Below, piece by piece: positions 8,442 through 17,237 of a DNA stretch of 64,000 bases. The notes beneath the pieces are model-generated. The model did not search any database. It saw only the letters and a program-made list of their open reading frames with translations, and was not told the DNA's origin. The translations under genes were made by a program, and so were the position numbers. Numbering within the stretch: the first letter of the stretch is position 1; each line of letters starts with the position of its first letter. The DNA is from Noviherbaspirillum humi (GTDB lineage Bacteria; Pseudomonadota; Gammaproteobacteria; Burkholderiales; Burkholderiaceae_D). The stretch covers positions 26,244 through 90,243 of the forward strand of contig NZ_FZOT01000019.1 of NCBI RefSeq assembly GCF_900188095.1. The letters are read 5' to 3'.

Positions 8442-10055
8442 TCACAGCCCCACCGGATAGCCGTCCTTGCGATGGTCCGATGCCGCCACGTAGGCGCCGT
8501 TGTCCAGCCGCAGCGCCATCTGCGCGCTGCCGAACTCGAGGTCGAAGCGCGGCGCCACGGTAACCGGATGACCAAGCCGGCGCAGGCCCTCGATCACCGC
8601 CGGCGGCGTGTTCCATTCCAGCGCCACGCCGTCGTTGTCATCCATCACCCGCCAGCGCGGCGCATCGCTCGTCGATTGCGGATTCCACCCGCGGTCGGCG
8701 ATGTGGCTCGTTACCTGCAGATGGCCTTGCGCCTGCATCGAGCCGCCCATCACGCCGAAGCTCATCAGCGGCCGGCCGTCGCGCATCAGGAAGCCGGGGA
8801 TGATGGTGTGGAAGGGGCGGCGGCCGGGCGCCACTTCGTTCACGTGGCCGGGACGCAGGTTGAAGCCCCAGCCGCGGTTGTGCAGCGCGATGCCGGTATT
8901 CGGCACCACCACGCCGGAGCCGAAGCCCTTGAAGTTGGACTGGATGAAGGAGACCATCATGCCGCGCTCGTCGGCGGCGGTGAGGTAGACGGTGCCGCCG
9001 CTGTGCGGCCTGCCCGGGCGCGGGGCGGAAGCGCGATTGGCGTCGATGATCGCGGCGCGCTGCTTCAGATAGGCCGGGTCCAGCAGGTGCGAAGCGCTCA
9101 CGTCGGTCATCCGGTCGGCGTCGGCCACGTACTCGACCATGTCGGCAAACGCCAGCTTCATCGCCTCGATCTGCAGGTGCCAGGCCAGCGGCGAGTCGAA
9201 GGGCATCGCGCCGATGTCGAATTGCTCAAGCATGCCGAGCGCCATCATGGCGGCGATGCCCTGCCCGTTCGGCCCGATCTCGCGCAGTTCCAGGTCGCGG
9301 TAGCGGATGGAAATCGGCTCCACCCAGTCCGGCTGATGCGCCGCCAGGTCTTCCTCGCGGATCAGGCCGCCGGTAGCGCGCGCATGATCGGCGATCGCCT
9401 TCGCCAGCTGGCCGCGGTAAAAGTCGTCGCCCTTGCTGCGCGCGATGCGTTCCAGCGTGCTCGCCTGGCCGGGGCAGATGAAGCGCTCGCCTGGCAGCGG
9501 GGCGCGGCCGTTGGGTGCGAAAGCGTCACGGTAACCGGGCTGCGTGATCAGTTCCGGCACCTGGGCCTGCCATTGGCGGTGCACCGTGTGCGACACGAAA
9601 TAGCCGTCGTTCGCATAGCGCAGCGCCGGTTCAAACAAATCCTCGAACGGCAGGCTGCCGAAACGCTCCCAGGTCGCGCGCCAGGCCGACACGGTGCCCG
9701 GCACCGTGACCGAGTCCCAGCCGCGGTAAGGCATGGCGTCGTACTTCGCGAAGTAGTCCGGGGTCCAGGCCGCCGGCGCGCGGCCCGAGGCATTCAGGCC
9801 GTGCAGCGCCTTGCCATCCCAGACCAGCACGAAGGCGTCGCCGCCGATGCCGTTCATGCACGGCTCCACCACGGCAAGCGCGATGGCGGTGGCCAAGGCC
9901 GCGTCCATGGCATTGCCGCCGCGCGCCAGCATCTGCAGGCCGGCGGCGGAGGCCAGCGGCTGCGAGGTGGCCACCACGTTGGCCGCCACCAGCGGCAGGC
10001 GCTGCGAGGTGAAGGGGTAATCCCAGAAAGTCTTGTCGTCGTGGTTGTCTCGCAT
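8442..10055 (-). CDS. ggt: Gamma-glutamyltransferase family protein
   Basis: 537 aa. This Ntn-hydrolase is translated as one chain and cleaves itself before the nucleophilic Thr. That residue is Thr355 in HSGGTVYLTAAD, splitting the chain into a large subunit of about 354 aa and a small one of about 183. MNGIGGDAF near the N-terminus and the GVMGGSMQAQGHLQV oxyanion loop are family hallmarks. There is no signal peptide, so it resembles the cytoplasmic YwrD-like branch rather than periplasmic Ggt. Some relatives hydrolyse acylated amino acids or other gamma-glutamyl compounds. It follows the TctC receptor gene by 60 bp, as the last gene of a likely ttuC-receptor-ggt operon. Confidence 0.9.
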   Translation of the reverse strand: MRDNHDDKTFWDYPFTSQRLPLVAANVVATSQPLASAAGLQMLARGGNAMDAALATAIALAVVEPCMNGIGGDAFVLVWDGKALHGLNASGRAPAAWTPDYFAKYDAMPYRGWDSVTVPGTVSAWRATWERFGSLPFEDLFEPALRYANDGYFVSHTVHRQWQAQVPELITQPGYRDAFAPNGRAPLPGERFICPGQASTLERIARSKGDDFYRGQLAKAIADHARATGGLIREEDLAAHQPDWVEPISIRYRDLELREIGPNGQGIAAMMALGMLEQFDIGAMPFDSPLAWHLQIEAMKLAFADMVEYVADADRMTDVSASHLLDPAYLKQRAAIIDANRASAPRPGRPHSGGTVYLTAADERGMMVSFIQSNFKGFGSGVVVPNTGIALHNRGWGFNLRPGHVNEVAPGRRPFHTIIPGFLMRDGRPLMSFGVMGGSMQAQGHLQVTSHIADRGWNPQSTSDAPRWRVMDDNDGVALEWNTPPAVIEGLRRLGHPVTVAPRFDLEFGSAQMALRLDNGAYVAASDHRKDGYPVGL

Positions 10056-10115
10056 GGGTCGTCTGTCTCTCGTTCTCGGATGGATGCGGGATCGCGCGGC
10101 GGCGCCTTACTTGCC

Positions 10116-11072
10116 TTACTTGATCACGCCGGCGTTCTTCGCATCCTGAATATATACCTTGGTGCGCTCCGCCATGAAAGCCGGAATCTGGTCCACCGGG
10201 ATATCAACGAGATCATAACCGCCTTCCACCAGGCGCTTTCTGGTTTCCGGGTCCTTGTTCAGCACCGCCATCATGTCCGACACTTTTTTCTGCACATCCC
10301 TGGGCGTGGACTTCGGCACGGCGATGCCGCGATAGGCGCCATCCACCCAGTCGAAGCCGAGTTCCTTGAAGGTCGGCACGTCGGGAAAGGCGGGATGGCG
10401 CTTCTCGGAAGCCACGGCCAGCAGCCGCATCTGCGACTTCTGCTGGATGGCGAAGGGCAGGTAGGTCATCGCCGCATCGACGTGCTGGCCGAGCATGGAG
10501 GAAATGATGTCGCCGGTTCCCTTGAAGGGGACGTAGGTGGTCTTGATGCCGGCCAGCTTGTTGAGTCGCTCGTGCGCCATGTGGTTGGCGGAGAAACTGC
10601 CGGAACCGGCCATGCTAATGCTGCCCGGCTTTTCCTTGGCTGCCTTTACCAGGTCCTGGTAGGTCTTGTAGGGACTGGATGCCGGCACCACGATCGCATC
10701 CGCCGTGAAGTGGTAGTAGTAGACCGCGGCGATGTCCTCGGTCTTGTAGTTCACCGAGCCGTCCAGCGGCTGCAGCACGATGTGCGGCAGGTTGACGCCG
10801 GCGATGGTGTAGCCGTCGCCCGGCATGCTGTTGAGCTGGCCCCAGACCAGGCCGCCGCCGGCGCCCGGCTTGTTGAGCACCACCATGGATTGCTTGAATT
10901 TTTCCTTGAACACTTCCGACTGCAGGCGCGCCACGTAATCCGATTCTCCCCCTGGCGTGAACGGGATGATGTACTGCACCGGCTTGTCCGGATAGTCGGC
11001 GCGGGCCTGGGTGAAGGGAAAGGCGGCAAGGGCGGCGCAGGTTGCGGCCGCCAGCAGGGTGCGCAGTGTCAT
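10116..11072 (-). CDS. Tripartite tricarboxylate transporter receptor (TctC/Bug family)
   Basis: 318 aa, with a Sec signal peptide to about residue 25 (cleavage near ARA-DYPDK). It shows the Bug fold signatures KPVQYIIPFTPGGESDYVAR near the mature N-terminus and KPGAGGGLVWG further on, and the C-terminal VPVDQIPAFM. Bug proteins trap small carboxylates or related compounds in the periplasm for TctAB permeases or act as orphan sensors. No tctA or tctB lies here; instead it sits between a TtuC-type dehydrogenase (62 bp upstream) and ggt (60 bp downstream). The cargo may be the substrate of one of them, such as a hydroxy-dicarboxylate. Confidence 0.9.
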   Translation of the reverse strand: MTLRTLLAAATCAALAAFPFTQARADYPDKPVQYIIPFTPGGESDYVARLQSEVFKEKFKQSMVVLNKPGAGGGLVWGQLNSMPGDGYTIAGVNLPHIVLQPLDGSVNYKTEDIAAVYYYHFTADAIVVPASSPYKTYQDLVKAAKEKPGSISMAGSGSFSANHMAHERLNKLAGIKTTYVPFKGTGDIISSMLGQHVDAAMTYLPFAIQQKSQMRLLAVASEKRHPAFPDVPTFKELGFDWVDGAYRGIAVPKSTPRDVQKKVSDMMAVLNKDPETRKRLVEGGYDLVDIPVDQIPAFMAERTKVYIQDAKNAGVIK

Positions 11073-11134
11073 GGCTTGTCTCCGTCGTGGTTATGCCGCC
11101 CTGTGGCGGGCGGTCGGTGTGCTGCGTTATGGAT

Positions 11135-12196
11135 TCAATGCTGCCGGATGTGCTCGCACACCGCGCGCGTGACGTCCTCCGTGGTAGCGGTGCCGCCGAG
11201 GTCGGGCGTATGCAGACCGGATGCGGTCACCGCCTCGATGGCGCGCATCAGCCGCGCCGCCGCATCGGCCTCGCCGAGATGCTCCAGCATCATCGAGGCG
11301 GTCCAGAAGGTGGCCACCGGATTGGCGATGCCCTTGCCGGTGATGTCGAAGGCGGAGCCGTGGATGGGTTCGAACATCGACGGGAACTGCCGCTCCGGGT
11401 TGAGGTTGGCGGTGGGGGCGATGCCGAGGCTCCCCGACAGCGCGGCCGCGAGGTCGGACAGGATGTCGGCATGCAGGTTGGTGGCGACGATCACGTCCAG
11501 CGTCTGCGGCTTGAGCACCATGCGGGTGGTGACGGCGTCGACCAGCTCGCGGTCGGTCTTCAACGCCGGATAATCCTTCGCCACTTCATAAAAAATCTCG
11601 TCCCACATCACCATGCCGAAGCGCTGGGCATTGGACTTGGTGACCAGGGTCAGCTGCCTGCGCGGGCGCTTCATCGCCAGTTCAAAGGCGAAGCGGTGGA
11701 TGCGCTCGACGCCGGCGCGGGTGAACACCGCCACCTCGGTGCCGACTTCGATCGGCAGGCCGCGGTGGGCGCGGCCGCCGTTGCCGGCGTACTCGCCCTC
11801 GGAATTCTCGCGGATGATGACCCAGTCGATGCCGGCGCCATTCTGCAGCGGGCTCTTGACCCCGGGCAGCACCCGGGCCGGGCGCACGTTCGCATACTGG
11901 TCGAAGCCTTGGGCGATGGGCAGGCGCAGCCCCCACAGCGATACATGGTCCGGCACCTGCTGGCTGCCGACGGCGCCGAAGAAGATGGCGTCGAACTGTT
12001 TCAGCCGTTCCAGCCCGCCCTCGGGAATGTAATGGCCATGCGCCAGGTAATAGTCCGAGCTCCACGGAAAGCTCTCCACCTCCATCCGGAAGCCGCCGTC
12101 GCGGGCGGCGAGGGCTTCCAGCACGGTCAGGCCGGCGCGGATGACTTCCGGCCCGATGCCGTCGGCGCCGATGGCGGCGATCTTGTGTGTTCTCAT
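11135..12196 (-). CDS. ttuC: Tartrate dehydrogenase/decarboxylase-type NAD-dependent hydroxyacid dehydrogenase
   Basis: 353 aa, the usual length of the isocitrate/isopropylmalate/tartrate dehydrogenase family. Visible signatures are GADGIGPEV at the N-terminus, DWVIIRENSEGEYAG in the substrate region, and VIVATNLHADILSDLAAALSGSLG with the metal-binding Asp residues. FEPIHGSAFDITGKGIANP corresponds to the nucleotide-binding loop. The SLWGLRLPI stretch and the lack of a leuB-type arginine pattern favour TtuC over LeuB. It oxidises tartrate or D-malate with NAD and Mg/Mn, often with decarboxylation. It heads the cassette with the TctC receptor and ggt. A second, more typical ttuC lies at 39484-40563. 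The start has AGGGGAGACAG upstream. Confidence 0.85.
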   Translation of the reverse strand: MRTHKIAAIGADGIGPEVIRAGLTVLEALAARDGGFRMEVESFPWSSDYYLAHGHYIPEGGLERLKQFDAIFFGAVGSQQVPDHVSLWGLRLPIAQGFDQYANVRPARVLPGVKSPLQNGAGIDWVIIRENSEGEYAGNGGRAHRGLPIEVGTEVAVFTRAGVERIHRFAFELAMKRPRRQLTLVTKSNAQRFGMVMWDEIFYEVAKDYPALKTDRELVDAVTTRMVLKPQTLDVIVATNLHADILSDLAAALSGSLGIAPTANLNPERQFPSMFEPIHGSAFDITGKGIANPVATFWTASMMLEHLGEADAAARLMRAIEAVTASGLHTPDLGGTATTEDVTRAVCEHIRQH

Positions 12197-12387
12197 CTGT
12201 CTCCCCTGACCTGCCTTTTTGAAGGTTGTGCCCTATGGCGGGCGAGCTTGCGCCATGACTGCCTCATGGCGGCGGCCATCCATGCTATATGCGCGGCGGA
12301 AGACGGCCCGGGAACAACCGTTCGACTTCTGATTTAGGTCAACAGGGCGCGGCGACGGCCCAATGGAGGTCGCTCGACGGCGGCCAC

Positions 12388-13365
12388 TCAGCGCGAACCC
12401 CGGCGCCGGGCGCTGCCTGCCTCCATCAGCAAGTAAAGCACGGTCGCCAGCGCCAGGGGCGCAAGGTAGTAGATGGCGCGGTAGGCGATCAGGGTGGCCA
12501 GCACGTCGGCCTTCGCCAGGGGCGGCGCCAGCAGGCCGATGAACACCGCCTCCAGCACGCCGAGGCCGGCCGGAACGTGGGTGATGACGCCGGCAATGGC
12601 GGCGACCAGCAGCACCGCCAGCACCGTCGGATAGTCGAGCGCGCCGTCGAACAGCGCGTGAATGATGGCGGCGATCAGCATCCAGTTGGCGCAGGACATC
12701 AGCAGCTGCAAGCCGGCCAGGCGCTGCGACGGCAGCCGGAGCTCCACCCCGCGCAAGCGCCACTGGCGGCGCCGGGAGAAAGCGCATAGCGCCACGTAGG
12801 CGCACACCACGCCCAGCAGCAGGCCGCCGATGACGCGCAAGGCAGCGGGGCCGACATGCCATTGCGGCGGCAGGCGCAGCGGCCAGAGCACGAAGGCGAC
12901 GCCGGCCAGCAGCAGATAGCCGATCCAGTTGGTCAGCATGCTCAGCGCGGTGATCTGGGCGATGCGCGCGGTGTCGAGCCCGAGCCCGGCGTAGAGGCGG
13001 AAGCGAAAGCCGACCCCGCCGACCAGGGAGCCGAGGTTCAGATTGAACACATAGCTGATGAAGTTGACCGCCATGGTGCGGCCCACGCCCAAGCCATGCC
13101 TGGTGTAGTGGCGGCCGAGCAGATCGAAGCAGCTGTACAGGCCGAAGCTGGCGGCGGCGAGTGCGCCGGCCAGCCACAGGCTGGCGGGACGGCGCTGCTG
13201 CAAGCCCGCGAGCACGCGCTGCCAGTCGATGTCGCGCGCCTGGGTCAGCAGCAGCCAGGCCACCAGCGCGAAGAAGGCGAGCTTCGCCGCCCTGCCCAGC
13301 CATTGCCGCCAAGCCGGACCGGCCTGCCGCCTGCCTTCGCCTGCGCCCGCTTCCCTGGCGTTCAT
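12388..13365 (-). CDS. YbhN/UPF0104 (lysylphosphatidylglycerol synthase TM-region) membrane protein
   Basis: 325 aa with about eight hydrophobic helices. Family signs are NFISYVFNLNLGSLVGGVGFRFRLY in the middle and the late GVITHVPAGLGVLEAVFIGLL motif. Such proteins are inner-membrane members of the flippase-like superfamily. E. coli ybhN lies beside the cardiolipin synthase gene clsB (ybhO), and the same order is kept here: the start overlaps the end of clsB by 4 bp (ATGA), so the two are translationally coupled. Lipid movement or lipid-linked signalling is the likely role, inferred from this pairing and the family. The very C-terminus is basic (ARRRGSR). Confidence 0.85.
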   Translation of the reverse strand: MNAREAGAGEGRRQAGPAWRQWLGRAAKLAFFALVAWLLLTQARDIDWQRVLAGLQQRRPASLWLAGALAAASFGLYSCFDLLGRHYTRHGLGVGRTMAVNFISYVFNLNLGSLVGGVGFRFRLYAGLGLDTARIAQITALSMLTNWIGYLLLAGVAFVLWPLRLPPQWHVGPAALRVIGGLLLGVVCAYVALCAFSRRRQWRLRGVELRLPSQRLAGLQLLMSCANWMLIAAIIHALFDGALDYPTVLAVLLVAAIAGVITHVPAGLGVLEAVFIGLLAPPLAKADVLATLIAYRAIYYLAPLALATVLYLLMEAGSARRRGSR

Positions 13366-14594
13366 GGCACGGTGGTGTGTTCCAGGCGATCGGCGCCCTC
13401 GGGCAGGGTTTCGTCATGCAGGGCATCGAGCCGCGGCGTGTGCGCCGGCAGCCAGCCGACCCAGGAAGGAAAGCGGCGCAGGAAATGGAACAGGAAGAAG
13501 CTGCGCACCTGCCGCCACATCTCCGGCTCGCGCACGTCTTCCGGGCGGATCTGCTTGCAGCTGTGCCGGATCAGGTAGTCCAGGCGCTCGCGCAGGCGAT
13601 GGTTGAAGCCGCGGTCGCGGATCATCACGTTCGCCTCGAGATTCAGCGAGAGGCTGAGCGGATCGAGATTGCTGGAACCGACGGTGGCCCATTCGTCGTC
13701 CACCACCGCCACCTTGCCGTGCAGCGGCCGCGCGCAGTATTCGTAGATGCGCACGCCGCCGCGCAGCAGGTGGTGGTAGAGCATGGCGGCCGCGATCTGC
13801 ACGATCTGCATGTCCGGGTTGCCCTGCAAGATGAGGTCCACCTGCACGCCGCGCCGCGCCGCGCGGCGCAGGTCGCGCAGGAAGGCCCAGCCGGGAAAGA
13901 AATAGGCGTTGGCAATCACCACGCGCCGCTGCGCCAGGCGGATGGCAAGGCGGTATTGGCGTTCGATGGCGCGCTTGTTTTCATTGTTGTCGCGCCAGAC
14001 GAACAGCGCCTCGGCCTCGCCCGCCGGCGCCGGCGCCGGCGTCTGCGCGACTGCTTGGCGGCGCCTGAACCAGTGGCGCCTGCCGTGGCCGGCGGCGATG
14101 GCGGCGCGCATGAAGGCATGGATCTGGGCGACGATCGGCCCTTCCGCCTGCACGGCATAATCCTGCTTCGCCTCCGGGCCGAAGTCGCCAAGATGGTCGG
14201 CGGAGTAATTGATGCCGCCGACGAAGGCAATCTTCCCATCCACCACCACCAGCTTGCGGTGCATGCGCCGGAACAGATTCAACCGCCGCAGCAGGCGCAG
14301 GCCGGGATCGAAGACATGGAAGCGCACGCCGGCCGCCGTCAGGCTGCCGATGAATTCCTGCGACAGGCTGGGTGAGCCCCAGCCATCGATGGTGAGGTCG
14401 ATCTGCACGCCGCGCCGCGCCGCCTCCAGCAGCACCTGATGCAGTTGCAGCCCCACCTTGTCTTCATACAGGATGAAGGTTTCCAGCATCACTTCGCGCT
14501 CGGCGCGCGCGATCGCTTCGAACACCTTCGGGTAGAACTCCTCCCCGTTCTCGAGCAGGGAAAATCGATTGCCGCCTGTCCAACGCCGGTTCAC
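13362..14594 (-). CDS. clsB: Cardiolipin synthase B
   Basis: 410 aa, phospholipase D superfamily. The two HKD catalytic motifs are His112-Lys114-Asp119 (HRKLVVVDG) and His292-Lys294-Asp299 (HGKVAVVDDEWATVGSSNLD). There is no N-terminal membrane helix, which together with the length matches ClsB rather than ClsA. The enzyme transfers phosphatidyl groups to form cardiolipin at the inner membrane, and E. coli ClsB can also make phosphatidylglycerol. It is coupled to the ybhN-like gene downstream by a 4-bp overlap. Start assigned by homology length; no strong ribosome-binding site is obvious. Confidence 0.9.
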   Translation of the reverse strand: MNRRWTGGNRFSLLENGEEFYPKVFEAIARAEREVMLETFILYEDKVGLQLHQVLLEAARRGVQIDLTIDGWGSPSLSQEFIGSLTAAGVRFHVFDPGLRLLRRLNLFRRMHRKLVVVDGKIAFVGGINYSADHLGDFGPEAKQDYAVQAEGPIVAQIHAFMRAAIAAGHGRRHWFRRRQAVAQTPAPAPAGEAEALFVWRDNNENKRAIERQYRLAIRLAQRRVVIANAYFFPGWAFLRDLRRAARRGVQVDLILQGNPDMQIVQIAAAMLYHHLLRGGVRIYEYCARPLHGKVAVVDDEWATVGSSNLDPLSLSLNLEANVMIRDRGFNHRLRERLDYLIRHSCKQIRPEDVREPEMWRQVRSFFLFHFLRRFPSWVGWLPAHTPRLDALHDETLPEGADRLEHTTVP

Positions 14595-14720
14595 GCCTGA
14601 CCGCTCCTTGAGTCATATGGCCGGCAATATTTTCAAGCCGACCGGAAAACCTTGCCGCTTCTTGCGACGCCTACTTGGTTGGACCCGCATTTCGGCAAAG
14701 GAATTCCGGCGCGGGCGGGT

Positions 14721-15470
14721 TCAGACATTGACCGATTCGCGCTGCATTTCAAATAGCCGGAATGCCGGCTGCTCGGGATAAGTGCGCTGCATCAGCGGCC
14801 GCGCGACGTTGTACACCGGGATCTGGTTCACGGTCTTGCCTTCCGGGTGGCCGCGGTGCGCATGGCCGTGGAACACCACGTCGACCGGATAGCGCAGCAG
14901 CGGATCTTCCAGCCGGCTGCAGCCGAGGAAGGGAAATATCTCGAGCGGCTCGCCCTGCACCGTGGCTTCGATCGGCGAGTAATGCATCAAGGCGATGCGA
15001 TGCGGCGTGCGCAGCTTGGCCAGCGCCGATTCGAGCTTGAGCGCTTCCTGCAGGGCCTCCTCGACGAACTGCTTCATGATGCGTTCGCCCCAGGGGCCGA
15101 GCGCGCGCCGCCCGAAGCCGCCGGCAAAGCCCTTGACGCCGGCGATGCCCACGCCATGCACTTCGCACGCCTCGCCGTCCAGCACCCGCACGCCGGCATT
15201 GGTCAGTATCTCGCATACCTTGTCCTGCTGGCCCGATTCGAAGTCGTGGTTGCCGAGCACCGCCACGATGGGCACGCGGACCGCTGCCAGTTCTTCCACC
15301 AGCACATGCGCCTCTTCCGGCAAGCCGTAGTCGGTCAGGTCGCCGGCCAGCAGCAGGGCATCCGCCGCCTTCTCCGCCTGCGAGAACAGGGGCCGGAGGC
15401 TGCCCGCGGATGACTTGGTGCAATGAAGGTCGCCGACGGCGGCGAATCGAACGGTGTCTTCTGAAATCAC
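14721..15470 (-). CDS. Calcineurin-like metallophosphoesterase
   Basis: 249 aa, cytoplasmic. The binuclear-metal motifs appear in order: VGDLHC (GDxH), AGDLTDYG (GDxxD), LGNHDFESG (GNHD), LMHYSPIEAT and FHGHAHRG (GHxH). This makes it a phosphodiesterase or phosphatase of nucleotides or another phosphoester. It is divergently arranged with a nucleotidyltransferase-fold gene across a 171-bp promoter region. One could add and the other remove a nucleotidyl group, but that is inference from position only. Confidence 0.85.
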   Translation of the reverse strand: MISEDTVRFAAVGDLHCTKSSAGSLRPLFSQAEKAADALLLAGDLTDYGLPEEAHVLVEELAAVRVPIVAVLGNHDFESGQQDKVCEILTNAGVRVLDGEACEVHGVGIAGVKGFAGGFGRRALGPWGERIMKQFVEEALQEALKLESALAKLRTPHRIALMHYSPIEATVQGEPLEIFPFLGCSRLEDPLLRYPVDVVFHGHAHRGHPEGKTVNQIPVYNVARPLMQRTYPEQPAFRLFEMQRESVNV

Positions 15471-15641
15471 TTCTTCCTCCTAGTAAAGTCGGCCGGATGC
15501 GGTCGGCGCGCCGATGCCAGCTTTCAATGCGGCGCATGCTGAGGAAACAGACCATGGATCAGTGGCATAAGTTTTGCTGAATTTGCCATAACAGGCTGAT
15601 ATCACGGCCTGCCTCCCGGACATCGAGACAAAGGAGCGCCC

Positions 15642-16487
15642 ATGTCAGCAGCCATGCCCCTACCCATGCCCATCCATCCCCCGCAGACCTGCGAACCGAT
15701 GCAGCCAGGGGCAGCGCGGTTCTATCGGGACGTGCTGCGGCTGCTGAACCGCCATGGCATTCCCTTCCTGGTCGGCGGCGCCTATGCGCTCAACCATTAC
15801 ACCGGCATCGGCCGCCAGACCAAGGACCTCGACCTGTTCATCATGCGTCGCGACTTCGATCGAGTCGCCGCAGCGCTTGCCGGAGAGGGATATCAGGCGG
15901 AGCTGACCTATCCGCACTGGCTGGGCAAGGCCTTCGACGGCACGGCTTTCGTCGACCTGATCTTCAGTTCCGGCAACGGCGTCTCCGAGGTGGATGACGG
16001 CTGGTTCGACCATGCCATCGATGCCGTGGTGCTCGACACCCCCGTCAAGCTGTCGCCGGTGGAGGAGTCGATCTGGTCCAAGGCCTTCATCATGGAACGC
16101 GAACGCTACGACGGCGCCGACATCGCCCACATGATCCGCGCCTGCGCCGACACCATCGACTGGCGCCGCCTGCTGCAGCGCTTCGATCCGCACTGGCGGG
16201 TGCTGCTCAGCCACCTCACGCTGTTCGGCTTCATCTATCCGGCCGAGCGCCACTTGGTGCCGGCATGGCTGATGGAAGACCTGGTGGAGCGGCTGCGGCG
16301 GGAAATCCATGCGCCGCCGCAGGACGAGGGCGTGTGCCAGGGCACGCTGCTGTCGCGCGAGCAGTACCTGAGCGACATCCATCAGCAAGGCTTCCACGAT
16401 GCGCGCGTCGAGCCGCACGGCAACATGTCGCCCGAGGACGCGGCATCGTGGACGCGGGCCATCCCGGAGCGCGATGACGAAGGCTGA
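15642..16487 (+). CDS. Nucleotidyltransferase-fold protein
   Basis: 281 aa. Residues about 30-75 carry the Pol-beta superfamily pattern: FLVGGAYALNHYTGIGR followed by KDLDLFI, where the Asp pair after the helix is the metal-binding DxD. FVDLIFSSG supplies the third acidic strand. The remainder is helical and acidic without a recognised domain. The ribosome-binding site AAAGGAGCGCCC precedes the ATG. It faces the metallophosphoesterase gene, which suggests shared regulation. The substrate could be a small molecule, as in MNT or LinB-type enzymes, or a protein; the sequence does not decide. Confidence 0.75.
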   Translation: MSAAMPLPMPIHPPQTCEPMQPGAARFYRDVLRLLNRHGIPFLVGGAYALNHYTGIGRQTKDLDLFIMRRDFDRVAAALAGEGYQAELTYPHWLGKAFDGTAFVDLIFSSGNGVSEVDDGWFDHAIDAVVLDTPVKLSPVEESIWSKAFIMERERYDGADIAHMIRACADTIDWRRLLQRFDPHWRVLLSHLTLFGFIYPAERHLVPAWLMEDLVERLRREIHAPPQDEGVCQGTLLSREQYLSDIHQQGFHDARVEPHGNMSPEDAASWTRAIPERDDEG

Positions 16488-16524
16488 GGCCGTTGCAAGG
16501 CTCCGCTCATGAACTCATTCGCCC

Positions 16525-16560
16525 ATTAAAAAGCGCCTGTCCGCGCTGGCGGCAGGCGCT
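16525..16560 (-). terminator. Rho-independent terminator of the Ser/Gly-rich protein gene
   Basis: On the minus strand a GCGCCTG / CAGGCGC stem (16559-16553 with 16539-16533) is followed by TTTTTAA. It lies just past the stop codon of the gene at 16581-17237. Confidence 0.8.
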
Positions 16561-16580
16561 GGCTTGATGCTGCCGATCCC

Positions 16581-17237
16581 TTAGCGGCTGCCGGAACCGG
16601 AGCTGCTCGACGAGGAAGGCGTCGAAGAGCTGGAAGACGACGGGCTCGTCGAACTGCTGCTGCCCGACGAAGATGGCGTGGTCGAGCTCGACGACGGGCT
16701 GGTGGAGGTGGAGCTGCCCGAGGATCCCGAGCTGCCGGAGGACGACGTATCGGCGCTGGAGCCGGTCGACGAGCTGCCGCTGCTGTAGGTCGGCGGCGGC
16801 GGAACGCTTAACCCCGATCCGCCGGACGTGGTATCCATGCTGGAGCCGCTGCTTGTGCCGCCGCTGCTGGAACCGCCCGACGTGCTTCCCGACGTGCCGC
16901 TGGAGCTGCCGCTCGACCCCGCGCCGCTGCTGGTATCCGAGCTGCCGGAGCTCGATCCGCCGCCCATCGAACCGGAGCTGCTCGGGCTGGAGCTCATGCT
17001 CGAAGAACCGGAGCCGGAGCTGCCCGAGCTTCCTGAACTGCCGGAGCTGGATGGCGCAGTGGTCGTCGTCGTGGTCGTGGTAGTGCTGGCGGCGCCGCTC
17101 GATGGCGAGCTGCTGCCGGACGATGACGCAGCCGCGGCCGGGTCGTTGCTGGTGGTCGTGGTGGTGGTGGACTGCGCAAAGGTTGCAGCTGCGGTACCTA
17201 ACAGCGAAATGAAAACAGCAAGAGGCAACTTCTTCAT
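16581..17237 (-). CDS. Secreted Ser/Gly/Thr-rich low-complexity protein
   Basis: 218 aa from the ATG at 17237-17235 behind AAGGAGCGATC. Residues 1-24 are a Sec signal peptide (MKKLPLAVFISLLGTAAATFAQ). The mature protein is almost entirely Ser with Gly, Thr and Pro: runs of Thr near the start, repeated SSGSSGSSG blocks, one short VPPPPTYSSG island, and a basic end GSGSR. It has no Cys and no aromatic core, so it is probably disordered and exported. A second gene of the same design with a similar signal peptide lies at 61855-62445. I know no function; an envelope or matrix role is a guess. It has its own terminator. Confidence 0.8.
   Translation of the reverse strand: MKKLPLAVFISLLGTAAATFAQSTTTTTTSNDPAAAASSSGSSSPSSGAASTTTTTTTTTAPSSSGSSGSSGSSGSGSSSMSSSPSSSGSMGGGSSSGSSDTSSGAGSSGSSSGTSGSTSGGSSSGGTSSGSSMDTTSGGSGLSVPPPPTYSSGSSSTGSSADTSSSGSSGSSGSSTSTSPSSSSTTPSSSGSSSSTSPSSSSSSTPSSSSSSGSGSR

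Noticed and set aside
8130..11573. Very long open frame on the plus strand opposite the phhB-ggt-receptor genes
   Set aside because: It is the antisense image of well-recognised genes; its protein is Arg/His/Ala-rich without domains, as expected from GC-rich codon bias.
11135..12196. Consideration of this gene as leuB
   Set aside because: It lacks leuC/leuD neighbours and the substrate region follows TtuC rather than isopropylmalate dehydrogenase.
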